64,000 bases of DNA from Fischerella sp. PCC 9431 (GCF_000447295.1 NZ_KE650771.1:126184-190183), one strand, 5' to 3'. Shown: positions 48,559-58,488, counted from the stretch's first letter. Program-made: numbers and translations. Notes: generated by a model not told the origin, from the letters alone.

Positions 48559-49029
48559 CTACCATAATGCTCTGATATTACCATTGTTTTGTCTACTTCC
48601 AGTTCCGGGTGTATTAGTAGTGCCATCATTCGTAGTTCCGGGTGTATTAGTAGTGCCATCATTCGTAGTTCCAGGTGTGATAGTAGTGCCATCATTCGGA
48701 GTTCCAGGTGTGATAGTATTACCATCATTCGTAGTTCCAGGTGTGATAGTATTACCATCATTCGTAGTTCCGGGTGTGATAGTAGTGCCATCATTTGTAG
48801 TTCCGGGTGTGATAGTAGTACCATCATTCGTAGTTCCGGGTGTTGTCATAGTCCCGTTATTTTGGGAGTATAACCTGCTATTTGATGGAGAAGCTTTACT
48901 AATTTCTATGCTACGAGAACTGGTGGAATTCGGTATTGCTAATGTTGGGAGACTTAGTAAAATGCTGGTACTAGTTACTCCTACACAACTCATAAACATT
49001 GTGAATAATTTTGTGTTGTTTCCGCTCAT
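48559..49029 (-). CDS. Secreted protein with Thr-Pro-Gly-Asn-Asp 11-aa repeats
   Basis: 156 residues. ATG 49029 is chosen because AGGAG lies six bases upstream, whereas it abuts the alternative ATG 49035. A signal peptide (hydrophobic to about residue 30, LPTLAIPN) is followed by a Ser/Asn-rich stretch. Then come seven full and one partial repeat of TPGTTNDGTTI (33 bp per unit, with I/N and T/P variants) and a short tail ending in RALW. Low complexity, probably cell-surface or matrix; length may vary by repeat slippage. Function unknown. Immediately downstream of an L,D-transpeptidase gene. Confidence 0.75.
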   Translation of the reverse strand: MSGNNTKLFTMFMSCVGVTSTSILLSLPTLAIPNSTSSRSIEISKASPSNSRLYSQNNGTMTTPGTTNDGTTITPGTTNDGTTITPGTTNDGNTITPGTTNDGNTITPGTPNDGTTITPGTTNDGTTNTPGTTNDGTTNTPGTGSRQNNGNIRALW

Positions 49030-49325
49030 TATCATCTCCTGAAATTCGACCTGAACAACTTCTCACTACAGAGTAATTTGCTAGATTTTGAACCAAGTGT
49101 TAAAGAACTTATGATACAGAATGAAATATCGTAGTCATAAGTGTCTAACTTGATTTGAAATTCAACAAATTTATTACTAAAAATTAACTTTGTTAGTTTA
49201 GTCGCTCGTCTGTCTTTAGGTGAATTTAGAATTTGTAAAAGAAAGGAGTTTCGTGAATTTTAACTGTGATCAGAAATACAAAAATATTGAAAATATAGCT
49301 TACTCAATCATTTGTAAACAACAAA

Positions 49326-49354
49326 ATCACCGACTTATTTAATAAGTCGGTGAT
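49326..49354 (-). terminator. Intrinsic terminator of the L,D-transpeptidase gene
   Basis: Perfect 14-bp stem atcaccgacttatt / aataagtcggtgat with a one-base centre, followed on the minus strand by a T-rich tail (ttttgttgttt). Confidence 0.85.
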
Positions 49355-49486
49355 CTGGGCTTTCAAATTTCACAAATTAGATAGAGTTACTTTTTATGTT
49401 CTAATTTTGATTAAAAATGGTTTTTCCCATTGCATATTTGGGTAGCTCTTTGGATAGACATATTATTGAGAATTCGACTACCCAAC

Positions 49487-50035
49487 CTATGGTACTACAG
49501 TTACTGGTGTTCCTATACTTACTTGCTCAAATAATTCTTGTACATCCTTATTATACATACGAATACAACCATGAGAAGCTGCTTTTCCAACTGATTTAGC
49601 ATCGGGAGTACCATGAAAACCAATCCAATTTGTACCATTTGTCCAAAATCCAATCCAGTAGGGACCAAGAGGATTTTTAGGACTTCCCCCTGGAATAGAT
49701 TCGCCTGTGAAAGGATGCATCCAAGCTGGATTTTTTGTCATATTGAGTACTTGAAAATTACCAGTTGGAGTTTCCCAACCTGGACGACCGACTGCAATAG
49801 GATAAGATTTGATTTGAGTTTTCCCTCGATAGAGGATAACTTGACGTCGGCTAATAACAATCTTTAAGTTAATAGGTTGCTCTATAGAATTTGCTGAAGA
49901 TTTTGCTTCAATTTTGGGGTATGGTGTGCTAATAGATGGAACTTCTGTGCAAATATTTAGCAGAACACTGGTACTAGCAATCACAACAACACTAGCAAGC
50001 TTTGACCACAAACTTTTATTGTTGTTTAAGCTCAT
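49487..50035 (-). CDS. L,D-transpeptidase (YkuD family)
   Basis: 182 residues from ATG 50035. Hydrophobic N-terminal signal or anchor (about 10-30). The YkuD domain has IVISRRQVILY (about 58-68), GRPGWETPTGNFQV (about 83-96), and the active-site block GFHGTPDAKSVGKAASHGCIRM, cited as HGTPDAKS and SHGCIRM with catalytic Cys and His. It cross-links or tethers peptidoglycan in the periplasm. Own terminator downstream; no neighbour on the same strand within 300 bp. Confidence 0.93.
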   Translation of the reverse strand: MSLNNNKSLWSKLASVVVIASTSVLLNICTEVPSISTPYPKIEAKSSANSIEQPINLKIVISRRQVILYRGKTQIKSYPIAVGRPGWETPTGNFQVLNMTKNPAWMHPFTGESIPGGSPKNPLGPYWIGFWTNGTNWIGFHGTPDAKSVGKAASHGCIRMYNKDVQELFEQVSIGTPVTVVP

Positions 50036-50559
50036 TTTTTTATCCAAGCTAAAAATATTAGTTGCGAAGAAATTTACAGAAGATTGAATAAATAATTACA
50101 ACATTTGTTTAGGTAAATTAAAAAAATATTATTCAACTTCTGCATCTAAAAAATATTTATCTTGTCTCTTTTATCCCTTGCAACGCCAATATTTATGTTC
50201 CTTGTCCCTTATCTTTCTGTGGAAGTAACTATGTCAGCCAGAATAATTTACTTGATGTGGAACTTTTTTATTATTTATCTCTTTTGATTTGTTGAGCGTC
50301 TGCCTCAAGGATAGTGTCAAATTACATTATGCTGTGATCAAAAAAACAGACTTAATGTTGCATATATCAAAAAAATCAAAACTTGTATCCTGCGATTCAA
50401 GACAAAGTAGCTGAGTATGGGGAGGATGAGAATATGCAATTCCTAGCTATATCTTTGGTTCTTTCCTACAAACAAATATTTCTAAAATTAATTTACACAG
50501 ATAGTGACATAGTGTATTGATATTGGCGTCAACTAAAATCAGAGTTAAAGTAGATATTT
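50036..50559. other. AT-rich divergent spacer
   Basis: No repeats or ORFs of note. Must contain promoters for the leftward transpeptidase and the rightward DUF1802 gene; none can be called with confidence. Confidence 0.5.
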
Positions 50560-51153
50560 ATGGTGACTACAACTTTTCACGCACTCAAAGAATGGGCAAT
50601 TACCGTCAATGCTTTAGAAGCAGGGAAAACAATCATGCTGCTTCGCAAAGGTGGTATTCACGAACGTAATGGACGTTTTCAAGTAGTCCATGACGAGATT
50701 TTGCTTTACCCAACTTACGAACATCAACAACCTTTTCTACTCAAGCCTGAGTATGCTAATCTTGTTTATCCGGTGACACCTGGTTGGCATCCAGAGACAA
50801 TACGGATCGGTAGCTGGGCAAAAATTACCGATATTTTTCCAGTTTGTGATGAATCAATAGTTAATGCTTTGCTTCCCTTTCATATTTGGAACGAGCATTT
50901 TATTAGCGATCGCCTAAAATGGAAAGCGCGCCAGCCATTATATATTTTGCTACTGCGGACATACAATCTACCCCAAGTTCGAGAAATTCCTTATCTACCT
51001 GAGTATGGTGGTTGTAAATCATGGATTGATTTAGACGAAACAATTAATATACAAGATGCAAAACCAGCTTTGTCAGATTCTACTTACTATCAATTAGTGG
51101 CAGAAATTCGTAATATTGTTGGTGACAAGTTTTATGTCCCTACCTTTGAATAA
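50560..51153 (+). CDS. DUF1802-family protein
   Basis: 197 residues, soluble. Begins with ALKEWAITVNALEAGKTIMLLRKGGI (cited as LKEWAITVNALEAGK and LLRKGGIHE), then FLLYPTYEHQ-like text (LLYPTYEHQQPFLLKPEY), WNEHFISDRLKWKARQPL, and LPEYGGCKSWIDL. This motif order matches DUF1802, a family of unknown function found widely in cyanobacteria and some other bacteria. No adjacent gene gives a functional clue. Confidence 0.85.
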   Translation: MVTTTFHALKEWAITVNALEAGKTIMLLRKGGIHERNGRFQVVHDEILLYPTYEHQQPFLLKPEYANLVYPVTPGWHPETIRIGSWAKITDIFPVCDESIVNALLPFHIWNEHFISDRLKWKARQPLYILLLRTYNLPQVREIPYLPEYGGCKSWIDLDETINIQDAKPALSDSTYYQLVAEIRNIVGDKFYVPTFE

Positions 51154-51514
51154 GGCACAACTAAACCGCATGGAAGCATAGATTCCCAATTACTATAAAT
51201 AAAATTGGTGAATCTAGTTAAAAATTTATAACCAAACTAAGTGATTACACTTAAAAAACTTTGATAAACAAAAAACCGTATTTGTCGATACACCAGTTTT
51301 GTTTAACAGCACTTAACATTAGTGGAACACAAGTGTTGTTTATTGCTGTCTGAATATTTATGAAGGTGCGTAATTTTGGCTCAGACTCAAGAAAAAACTA
51401 TATGAGTACACGCATCCGGAAAATTAAGCAAAAAACTACCCCAATAGGGTGATGTTAGACTTGACAAAAGTCTGTCATTATGCATCTAAATATAGAAATA
51501 CAAAGGAGTTCACT
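51154..51514. other. Spacer without recognised features
   Basis: AT-rich. The 22 codons upstream of 51515 in the same frame are open but lack similarity to anything recognised. No repeat or hairpin stands out. Confidence 0.4.
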
Positions 51515-51766
51515 ATGCAGCAAAGAATGTGCTGGCTATCTACTTTTGGTGAGAATGATGCTAAAATTTTACATTTGCAAACCGCACCTCATCAACCGTG
51601 GCGTCCTTATACAGCTTTCCCTCAATATGCAGTACCAGATTATAAAATTCCTGGCGGTTCTAGAGGTTGGGCAACTTATCAGAAACTGTTAAAAGCAGGT
51701 TGGACTTTAGTACCTACCGCGTTAGCTAACGAGTTTTCTGTATCAAAGGCTCCCGTTGAGCTTTAA
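51515..51766 (+). CDS. Small hypothetical protein
   Basis: 83 residues from ATG 51515, selected because AAAGGAG lies eight bases upstream. Trp/Pro/Tyr-rich: MCWLSTFGEND, HQPWRPYTAFPQY, GGSRGWATYQKLLKAGWTLVP. The C-terminal GWATYQKLLKAGWTLV segment is a pattern seen in small cyanobacterial proteins of unknown role. Soluble, no membrane helix. Confidence 0.7.
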   Translation: MQQRMCWLSTFGENDAKILHLQTAPHQPWRPYTAFPQYAVPDYKIPGGSRGWATYQKLLKAGWTLVPTALANEFSVSKAPVEL

Positions 51767-52172
51767 TTTGTAGTTTATAGATTTATAATTCTTTCGTATA
51801 GGCTTTGACTAGATAATCAATCCCCGTGATTGCAGTGCCAACGACTACAGCGTATACTTTTAAATTAATGAAATACCACCTTCACAAATCGCGGGAATCC
51901 TGAAATAGTCTAGCATCTGCGTGAGGAGTTCCCAGTTAGGGAAAGCAAAAATAGTTTGTATTATAACGGTAACTTTTGTGGTCTAATTACTGCTACTGCA
52001 TTAATTCTTGATGCTTGATAATTGATGATGCTGACGCGCGATCGCTATTGTTTATTGCTAATCCCTAATATCTGCTTTGCACACAATATATAGATTTGGG
52101 TATAGTTTGTCACTATATAAATTTTAGTCTAAGTGGTAGATATTGTATTTATTTTCTACCACTTTTTTACAC
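51767..52172. other. Spacer between convergent genes
   Basis: One HIP1-like site (gcgatcgc near 52038) and a possible weak hairpin agtggtaga / tctaccact at about 52132-52165 before the DUF928 gene end, which could terminate that gene leftward. No ORF. Confidence 0.5.
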
Positions 52173-52670
52173 CTAATTTATATTTTGGACAGGTCTATTG
52201 CGTGAAGGATGATTAAAATCACACAAAATTTCTACCTGCAATAAATGGTTTTTATCTAAGGCTAAAGTGGGTAAAGTTTCTGGGACAGATACTTTCATAA
52301 TCCCTGGTGAACTTCGTAACTGAGATTTATGAGCTAGTTTAAGTTGCTTATTACTACTTAACTCATAAGTAGACAACTCTAGCAATACTCTTTGGTGGTC
52401 AGGTATAAACCAAGCGAAGGTGGGATGACTTGAAGTAGTTTGTCCAATGTTTGTAACCGGAGCAAGCAGGGTTAAAGAATCAGCATCACTAGCTTTGCAT
52501 GTTCCTCTGATTCCCGATGATTCTGTATAACCTTTCGGTGGTTTTTGATCCGGGGGGGGTTTATATGCAGCTAAAGTTACCTGAGTAAACGATAAAGGAA
52601 TGCTCAAAGCACAAATTTTTAAAATCTTAACATTAAAAACTTTGTGCAAGAGCCACTGTGTGCAAGTCAT
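52173..52670 (-). CDS. DUF928-family secreted protein, short C-terminus
   Basis: 165 residues from ATG 52670 with GAGGAAAA upstream; the alternative GTG 52694 lacks a good site. Signal peptide to about residue 35 (IPLSFTQVTLAA). DUF928 core: RGTCKASDADSLTLLAPV, GQTTSSHPTFAWFIPD, then the HLLQVEILCDFNHPSRN block. Family members usually continue well beyond this block; here the protein stops soon after, so it may be truncated. Last gene of a leftward signalling set with the CHASE2 kinase; periplasmic, role unknown. Confidence 0.8.
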   Translation of the reverse strand: MTCTQWLLHKVFNVKILKICALSIPLSFTQVTLAAYKPPPDQKPPKGYTESSGIRGTCKASDADSLTLLAPVTNIGQTTSSHPTFAWFIPDHQRVLLELSTYELSSNKQLKLAHKSQLRSSPGIMKVSVPETLPTLALDKNHLLQVEILCDFNHPSRNRPVQNIN

Positions 52671-52955
52671 TATCTTTTCCTCTTGGCATTGCACTAAAAA
52701 AATATACTAATTAGTAGATAGTAGCTGGTTAGTGATTGGTAATTGCTAACTATTAATTGCGATTAACCATAGAGCATTAGCAACTTGTCATACCTCATTA
52801 TTTATTACCATTACTTGCAAGCAAGCATTTTGTTAACCACGCTACAGAATCCTTTTTTATTGTATTACTAGTAAATGACTAAATTCATTTCAGATTTGAG
52901 TAATTTGTATTGCAGAAAAATACATAAAAAATGTTTTGGTTCTTAATAAAAACAT

Positions 52956-54842
52956 TTACCAAAAGCCTAACTTTGGTATAGGCCAAGACAATTCACAAAG
53001 AGTACCGCGAGGAGAAAGAGGCGATCGCGTAAATTTTCCTCTAAGTTGTTTAGCTAAAATTCTAAATTGTTGTGTCCCCCGACCTTCTTTAGAAGAAATG
53101 CTACCTAAGCCATTATCGATAATTTTCAGAGTGTACCATCCTTCATTTTGGGTACAACTGACCTCTAAGCGAGTTACACCTGTGGCGTGTTTACCAACAT
53201 TACACAAAGCTTCTTCTAAAAATCTACACAGTCCCCGTTTTTGCTCAATACTTAAGTGATAGTCATCAATGGGATCAAATGTCACTATTTTAATTCTAAG
53301 TGTATTAAAGTAGGAAAACTCTCGCTGCAATGTATGGTCATACACTTGATAGAGAACTGTATGAATAGGGTCTTGTAAATTTAACAGCAAACCTTTTCCT
53401 AAATAAAGACTTCTATCTTGAGTTAGAGGTTCTCTTTGTAAAAATTCATAGAGGCCCCGTAATTCATAGTTTAATTTTTCTAAATCTTTTTCAAGTATTG
53501 GTAGCAATTCTGCTGATGATAAATCTTGTTCGCGAATTCTCTTTAATGCTTTAGCCAGAGTTTGCAATGGGCCATTGTGAATTGTTTCAAAAGTACGTTC
53601 AATTAGCGCTTGACGGGCTTCAATTCTCGAACGCAATGCTTGATCATATTGATATAAAGCCGTCATTGCAAAACCATTTAAATTTAAAACGAGAATTGCT
53701 GGTATTAGTGGAACCCACAAACCCCAAAACAACAAAAGTAAATAACTAACAACTGTTAGAATGGTGCTAGCAATCACAATAGTAACCAAATTTCGCCACG
53801 GGGACTTAGTAACTCTAGCGAAAGCAATTCCTAAAATCCCCCAGCTAATGATCCATGCATATTCCCAGTAGTCTGTCCAAGTATGCAAAAGTGGTCTAGA
53901 ATCTAGGACAGCACTAATGATTGCAGAACTTGCATGTGCTTGAAGTTCCACGCCATAAATGCGTCCCTCTGCTGGTTGTATGGATGTGACAGCAGAAGTA
54001 GTGATAAAGTCTTTGACACTAGGGGCTGTAATACCAATAATAACAATGCGATCGCGTATCCACTGCGGCTGATATTTCCCGTTTTTAATATCATTAAGAG
54101 ATAAAATTCTAAATCTTTTTGAACCACTACGAAAATTAAGCAAAATTTGTAATCCACCTGCATCGGTTCTGATATATCCCCCAGAATTTGGCAAAAATCG
54201 GGGTAATTCAATATTTCCGAATCTCATAGTTTCAGGATCACGAATACCATTTTCTAAGGTATAAGCTTTCTTAGCTAAATAAATTTTTGCTAAACAAACA
54301 GATAAAGAAAACTTGTATTCTTTATTAGTTGGTGTTGCCAATAAACTACGTCGTAATTTACCATCAGCATCAATAATTTGATCTGCAAAACCAACTTGTT
54401 CTGGAGATAAGGTTGGTGGAGGAGAAAATATTTCGGGTAATACTTTTTCAATCGCAACTAAATTTTTAATATCTCTATATGTACTTATTAGTTCTGCATG
54501 ACCAGGTTCAACAGGTAAATCTTTGACTATATCAAGACCAATGACTCTAGGTGCAAGAGAATTTAGTTTTCTCAATAGTTCTGCAATTTCTTTGTCTGGT
54601 ATGGGATATGTTCCAATACTGTGGATATCTTTTTCATTAATTCCGACAATGATAATACGTTCGTCAATCGCTTCAGCAGGACGTATACGCAGAAAATTAT
54701 CAAAGGCTAACCACTCTAGAGATTGCATATAACCACTTAAACGAGTAATTATTACCAGTAATATGACTATTATTCCTGGTAATAAACCTACACGCCAAAT
54801 GATTATTTGTTCTTTAATAATTCTCCACAGTCCAGGCTGCAT
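52956..54842 (-). CDS. CHASE2-domain sensor histidine kinase (NarL-partner type)
   Basis: 628 residues. TM1 about 17-36; extracytoplasmic CHASE2 domain (about 40-320) with IIIVGINEKDIHSIG and RIVIIGITAPSVKDF; three closely spaced membrane helices (about 328-400). Then a dimerisation helix with FETIHNGPLQTL (His422) and an ATPase domain with EEALCNVGKHATG (N-box), DNGLGS and GRGTQQF. These features fit kinases that phosphorylate NarL/LuxR-type regulators. The cognate regulator is encoded 59 bp upstream on the same strand. Confidence 0.9.
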   Translation of the reverse strand: MQPGLWRIIKEQIIIWRVGLLPGIIVILLVIITRLSGYMQSLEWLAFDNFLRIRPAEAIDERIIIVGINEKDIHSIGTYPIPDKEIAELLRKLNSLAPRVIGLDIVKDLPVEPGHAELISTYRDIKNLVAIEKVLPEIFSPPPTLSPEQVGFADQIIDADGKLRRSLLATPTNKEYKFSLSVCLAKIYLAKKAYTLENGIRDPETMRFGNIELPRFLPNSGGYIRTDAGGLQILLNFRSGSKRFRILSLNDIKNGKYQPQWIRDRIVIIGITAPSVKDFITTSAVTSIQPAEGRIYGVELQAHASSAIISAVLDSRPLLHTWTDYWEYAWIISWGILGIAFARVTKSPWRNLVTIVIASTILTVVSYLLLLFWGLWVPLIPAILVLNLNGFAMTALYQYDQALRSRIEARQALIERTFETIHNGPLQTLAKALKRIREQDLSSAELLPILEKDLEKLNYELRGLYEFLQREPLTQDRSLYLGKGLLLNLQDPIHTVLYQVYDHTLQREFSYFNTLRIKIVTFDPIDDYHLSIEQKRGLCRFLEEALCNVGKHATGVTRLEVSCTQNEGWYTLKIIDNGLGSISSKEGRGTQQFRILAKQLRGKFTRSPLSPRGTLCELSWPIPKLGFW

Positions 54843-54901
54843 TGATGATTATTATTTGTTATATTTATTGTTGGCTTCTAATTCCAATTCCCAAACCCCT
54901 A

Positions 54902-55579
54902 TTAATCAATTAATCCTTCTTCTCTAGCTCGCATTTCTGTTTGAATTCGCATATTTTTTCCATCTTCGGGATAAACATCTAAAGCATCTTGCAGCTTACT
55001 CCAATAATGACGTACCATGCGTTCGCCCACACACATTCGCTCCGCGATCGTCTTATCTGTTAATCCTTCTTCAAATGCGAGATTTAACACCTTTAACCAT
55101 TCTGGTTTTACTTCTAATCCATAATGAACACCTTTAATATCTTTTGTATGAGTTAATCCCTGTAATGCCCAATCTACTCTAGTTAACATTTCTTGGCTAG
55201 AAAGACTTTTATCTGCGACTGTAAAACCTCCTTTATGAATATCAATATCAGGTCTGATTCGGACTAATGTTCTGACATGAGCGCTTTGGACTACTATGTT
55301 TAAATTCGTATGGTTTTTCATTAAGTTTCTCAGTAATTGTACACCTGTATCTGGTCGTGCCATTTTTCCTAGACTCTCTGGTAGAGAAAGATCCATAACG
55401 ACTAGATCAGGTTGCAGATTCGCTACTTGAGAAAGTGCTTCTTGAACTGTGGCGGCTGTGATAAACTCAGCATCGACATATTTTTTCTGCAATACTTCTA
55501 TAGTTCCACTTAATACTGATTCATGGTCATCTATTACTAATATTTTTAGTAATGCTTGTTTTGTTAACGCTTGTGTCAT
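54902..55579 (-). CDS. NarL/FixJ-like response regulator
   Basis: 225 residues. Receiver with the intact acidic pair Asp17-Asp18, phosphoacceptor Asp63 (VVMDLSLPE) and ADKSLSSQEM region. Helix-turn-helix DKTIAERMCVGERMVRHYW. It shares the inserted segment after the phosphoacceptor and the C-terminal RAREEGLID with the protein at 20187. Upstream gene of the CHASE2 kinase, so the pair forms a two-component system; the targets may include secretion genes of the TpsB type (inference from the paralogue's context). Confidence 0.9.
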   Translation of the reverse strand: MTQALTKQALLKILVIDDHESVLSGTIEVLQKKYVDAEFITAATVQEALSQVANLQPDLVVMDLSLPESLGKMARPDTGVQLLRNLMKNHTNLNIVVQSAHVRTLVRIRPDIDIHKGGFTVADKSLSSQEMLTRVDWALQGLTHTKDIKGVHYGLEVKPEWLKVLNLAFEEGLTDKTIAERMCVGERMVRHYWSKLQDALDVYPEDGKNMRIQTEMRAREEGLID

Positions 55580-55842
55580 AATTCACACCCTGACAATTGA
55601 TAAGAGAACTATTACGGCTAACTGAGAAGTTAAAATTTCAGTAGAGATGGGATGTTTTTCGCATTTATAAAAATAGTTAAAAAATTTATACTTCCAAGAG
55701 TGCGTATATTTTTGCCGTAATTTGGTAAGTGTCTGATTTATAGTATACCCAAGCAAATAATTTATCTTTTAACTATTAAAGATAATAAATTTTAATTTAT
55801 TTATGCATAGCACTAGGATAAACTAAATCAAGTAATTTTTAT
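55580..55842. other. Short spacer
   Basis: AT-rich gap between the pseudokinase and regulator genes; no terminator seen, so read-through is possible. Confidence 0.4.
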
Positions 55843-56550
55843 TTACCAAAATAAGTAGTAAACTAGACTGAGGTTATTACTCAAACAAATACATTTACCT
55901 GATGTTAAAAATCTAAAAGTTTTACAAATGTATTCTTGCTCAGGTAAATTTTTGTAAAATATAAGAGTAGAAATATCAGGATAAGTAATTTGTAGTACAA
56001 GCTTACCGACATTTTCTTGTTGTTGTAGACACATATAAATAGAAATTTGTATCAAAACATCAGGCAAACTAATTCTAAGCAACTCTTCTATAGTCTTTAA
56101 AATAATTAGGCTACGATCTGCTGATTCATATCGCCAAGAATGAGGCATATCAAGATGAAAAGATATGTGAGAATGAGATCTAAACCACGGTTCTAATAGA
56201 TACTGAATTGCTAAAGGTAAATTATCTTGAATGTATACTGGAAATAAGCGATCGCTCAATTGCGCTAAAGATTGATGAAAATTGTTAATTTTTTTTAAAA
56301 TTTCTTGAGTTTGACCTGTTGATAGCCCTAAATCACCTTCTGCTAATATTTCTAAACTACGACGGATAATAAAAGATTCTTGTAAGATATCATCGCGAAT
56401 TTTCTCTGCTTCTAATAACATTTTTAGTGATTGTCTACAAGACCACCATTGCAATGCTTGTTGAGTTTTATAATAATTTTTCACTAACATAGTTAGTGTC
56501 ATAATATAAAAAAATAAAACTGAAATCTGTACAGCAAATGGGTAATTCAC
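55843..56550 (-). CDS. Histidine kinase-like protein without phosphoacceptor His
   Basis: 235 residues. One N-terminal membrane helix (about 5-24), then a helical segment EAEKIRDDILQESFIIRRSLE that aligns with the HisKA_3 dimerisation helix but has Gln where His is expected. The remainder (FHQSLAQLSDRLFP, PLAIQYLLEPWF, TIEELLRISLPD) resembles a small cyanobacterial kinase-related family. N-box and glycine-rich ATP motifs are not visible. It may be an inactive partner or regulator of the adjacent CHASE2 kinase system. First gene in the leftward set. Confidence 0.7.
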   Translation of the reverse strand: MNYPFAVQISVLFFYIMTLTMLVKNYYKTQQALQWWSCRQSLKMLLEAEKIRDDILQESFIIRRSLEILAEGDLGLSTGQTQEILKKINNFHQSLAQLSDRLFPVYIQDNLPLAIQYLLEPWFRSHSHISFHLDMPHSWRYESADRSLIILKTIEELLRISLPDVLIQISIYMCLQQQENVGKLVLQITYPDISTLIFYKNLPEQEYICKTFRFLTSGKCICLSNNLSLVYYLFW

Positions 56551-56864
56551 AGCACATATTGTTATTATAATTTTCCTAATTAAATATAGGAATAATATAT
56601 AGCATATGCTATTATTTAGCTAAAAAATTGCTGAAATTAGACAATATTGTTGTCCAAAAGCGCTGTATGTATTACCTAAAACTGCATTTTGTTAACATAT
56701 AATTTGAGCTTGAATTAATTCAAAAGTTATTGAACAATAATGATTAATTAATAATGAGATGAGAAATCCCCGAATTTTGCCTTACCCTACTCTATCTTTT
56801 GGGAATCTTCTCTTTGGGTGTCTACAATAAATCGGGGATCTTGTTATTTCCGAAAAAATTAAAA
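56551..56864. other. Spacer with possible long hairpin
   Basis: aaatccccga (about 56764-56773) and tcggggatc (about 56832-56840) can pair across a long loop; this may terminate the leftward export transcript ending at 56865. A tagcatatgct palindrome is near 56601. No ORF. Confidence 0.4.
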
Positions 56865-58274
56865 TTATAAATCAGTGATTAACCTAGTCTTTCTCAATAA
56901 GAATTGCAGAGCTGTTTCTTGTTTAGAAATAATATCAGCAGAAGTATTCATTCCAACTTGTAGATTACAGGTATTTTTCTGATTTCCAAAACTGTAACTA
57001 TCAGGTTGAATAGTTGCTTCAAAAGATCCAGCACTAGGATTTGTACTAGTTGCTGCGATCGCATCTGAATTATTTACTGGTGCGATCGTATCTGGAGAAA
57101 CAGCAGTTACAACACCTTGAAGAGTACCATAATCAGGATATGGACAAGCATCAACTCGCATCTGCACTTTTTGACCGATTTCCACCTTTTTAATTTCAGC
57201 CCCAGGAATTATGGCTTTTACGATTAAAGGCGTGTGATGTGGGACAATCTCTGCAACAGGTTCTGAGGGACTTACTACCTGACCAGGATTGCGTAAATTA
57301 AGCTTGAGAATTACACCATCGCTAGTAGCACGAATCACACTATTTTGTATTTGAATTATATTTTTTTGCAGTTCCTGTTGATATTGTTTGATTTGATTTA
57401 CAAGTTCAATTTGTCGTTGAATTAAACTGTTTTTTTCTCTAACTAAACCAGCAATGCTAGATTGACCTTTCGCCTTTTCTTGCGCGACACGTTCCTGAGC
57501 AATTTGCACGTTTGCTTCACTAGGATTAAGAGCAGCTTTCGCTGTTTGAAGGGTTGCTTTAGCTATATCTATAGCTCTTTTTTCAGCATCTACTGCTAAT
57601 TGTGCTTGCTCAACAGCTAATTTTCTCTGCTCATAATCACGTTTTCCGATTGCTCCATACTGTGCTAGTTCTCTATAGCGGTCTCGATCCTGTTTAGCAA
57701 ATTTCAAATCAGCATTGGCTTTTTTTAAATTCGTCTCAGCTTTTTGTAGATTTGCTTCTGCTGATAGTAATTCGCTTTGAGTTTTGATTTGCTCGTTTAG
57801 ATAATCTCGTTTATTATTTTCTAAGTCTGCTTTTGCAGAAATAATTGTTCTAGCTATAATTTCTTTTTCAGCATCGATTTGAATATCTAAAGCTTGAATT
57901 TGGGCTTTAATTTGAGTTAGTTGTAATCTACTTTCTTCAATACTATTTTCTAATTGGCTATTTTTGATATGTAATTCTATATCATCAAGTTTAGCAATGA
58001 TATCTCCTTGTTTAACTATCTGATTTTCCTTAACAAAAATATTTTTAACAGTTCCTTCTATTTCTGGTTGTACAATCCGCACATCTCCCGTAGGACGTAC
58101 AGTTGCAGAAGTCTTGACACTAACATTGTATTTAATATATGAAGCCAGAGCGATCGCTGTACCAAAATTAACAACCAAAAATATCCCCGCCAAAGTTGTC
58201 CAACGACTAACCGGCGGTAGAAACTCATCAGTATTAACCGAAGGAATAAATTTTTGATTATGAGTGTAGAGCAT
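56865..58274 (-). CDS. HlyD-family membrane fusion protein
   Basis: 469 residues. One N-terminal membrane helix (about 26-47), a lipoyl-like half motif VKNIFVKENQIVKQGDIIAKLDD (cited as VKNIFVKENQIVKQGD, about 75-90), a long coiled-coil (about 105-320, rich in Ala, Glu, Lys and Gln), the second lipoyl half VIRATSDGVILKLN, and a C-terminal beta domain. It connects an inner-membrane ABC exporter to an outer-membrane channel. It lies 214 bp downstream of the C39 ABC exporter gene on the same strand and is its probable partner. No TolC-like gene in the window. Confidence 0.92.
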   Translation of the reverse strand: MLYTHNQKFIPSVNTDEFLPPVSRWTTLAGIFLVVNFGTAIALASYIKYNVSVKTSATVRPTGDVRIVQPEIEGTVKNIFVKENQIVKQGDIIAKLDDIELHIKNSQLENSIEESRLQLTQIKAQIQALDIQIDAEKEIIARTIISAKADLENNKRDYLNEQIKTQSELLSAEANLQKAETNLKKANADLKFAKQDRDRYRELAQYGAIGKRDYEQRKLAVEQAQLAVDAEKRAIDIAKATLQTAKAALNPSEANVQIAQERVAQEKAKGQSSIAGLVREKNSLIQRQIELVNQIKQYQQELQKNIIQIQNSVIRATSDGVILKLNLRNPGQVVSPSEPVAEIVPHHTPLIVKAIIPGAEIKKVEIGQKVQMRVDACPYPDYGTLQGVVTAVSPDTIAPVNNSDAIAATSTNPSAGSFEATIQPDSYSFGNQKNTCNLQVGMNTSADIISKQETALQFLLRKTRLITDL

Positions 58275-58340
58275 AATTTTTGATAGTTATTTTATCTTAG
58301 TGTTTAGTTGTATATGATCATTAAAATTTTTATTGGTTAG

Positions 58341-58460
58341 TGATTTAGTCCGCGCAGGTGGTGAGGGGGTCGCAGTCTTGGCGGTTCCCGTCGATTGCGA
58401 ACCCCCGAAACCGGAGGGACTTGGTTTGTGTAGTAGCGAATTATATTCGCCCAAAACTTT
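58341..58460. repeat. GC-rich intergenic repeat with hairpin
   Basis: A GC-rich block in an AT-rich locus between the exporter and adaptor genes. gggggtcgcagtc (58365-58377) pairs with gattgcgaaccccc (58393-58406). The text (gcagtcttgg, gaacccccgaa, gggacttggtttgtgt) looks like a dispersed cyanobacterial repeat. Confidence 0.65.
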
Positions 58461-58488
58461 TCAAACATGCTCTTAAGCAATAACTAAT

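Noticed and set aside
48584-49042. Plus-strand frame opposite the secreted repeat protein
   Set aside because: Antisense reading of 33-bp repeats. The minus-strand frame has a signal peptide and a good ribosome-binding site.
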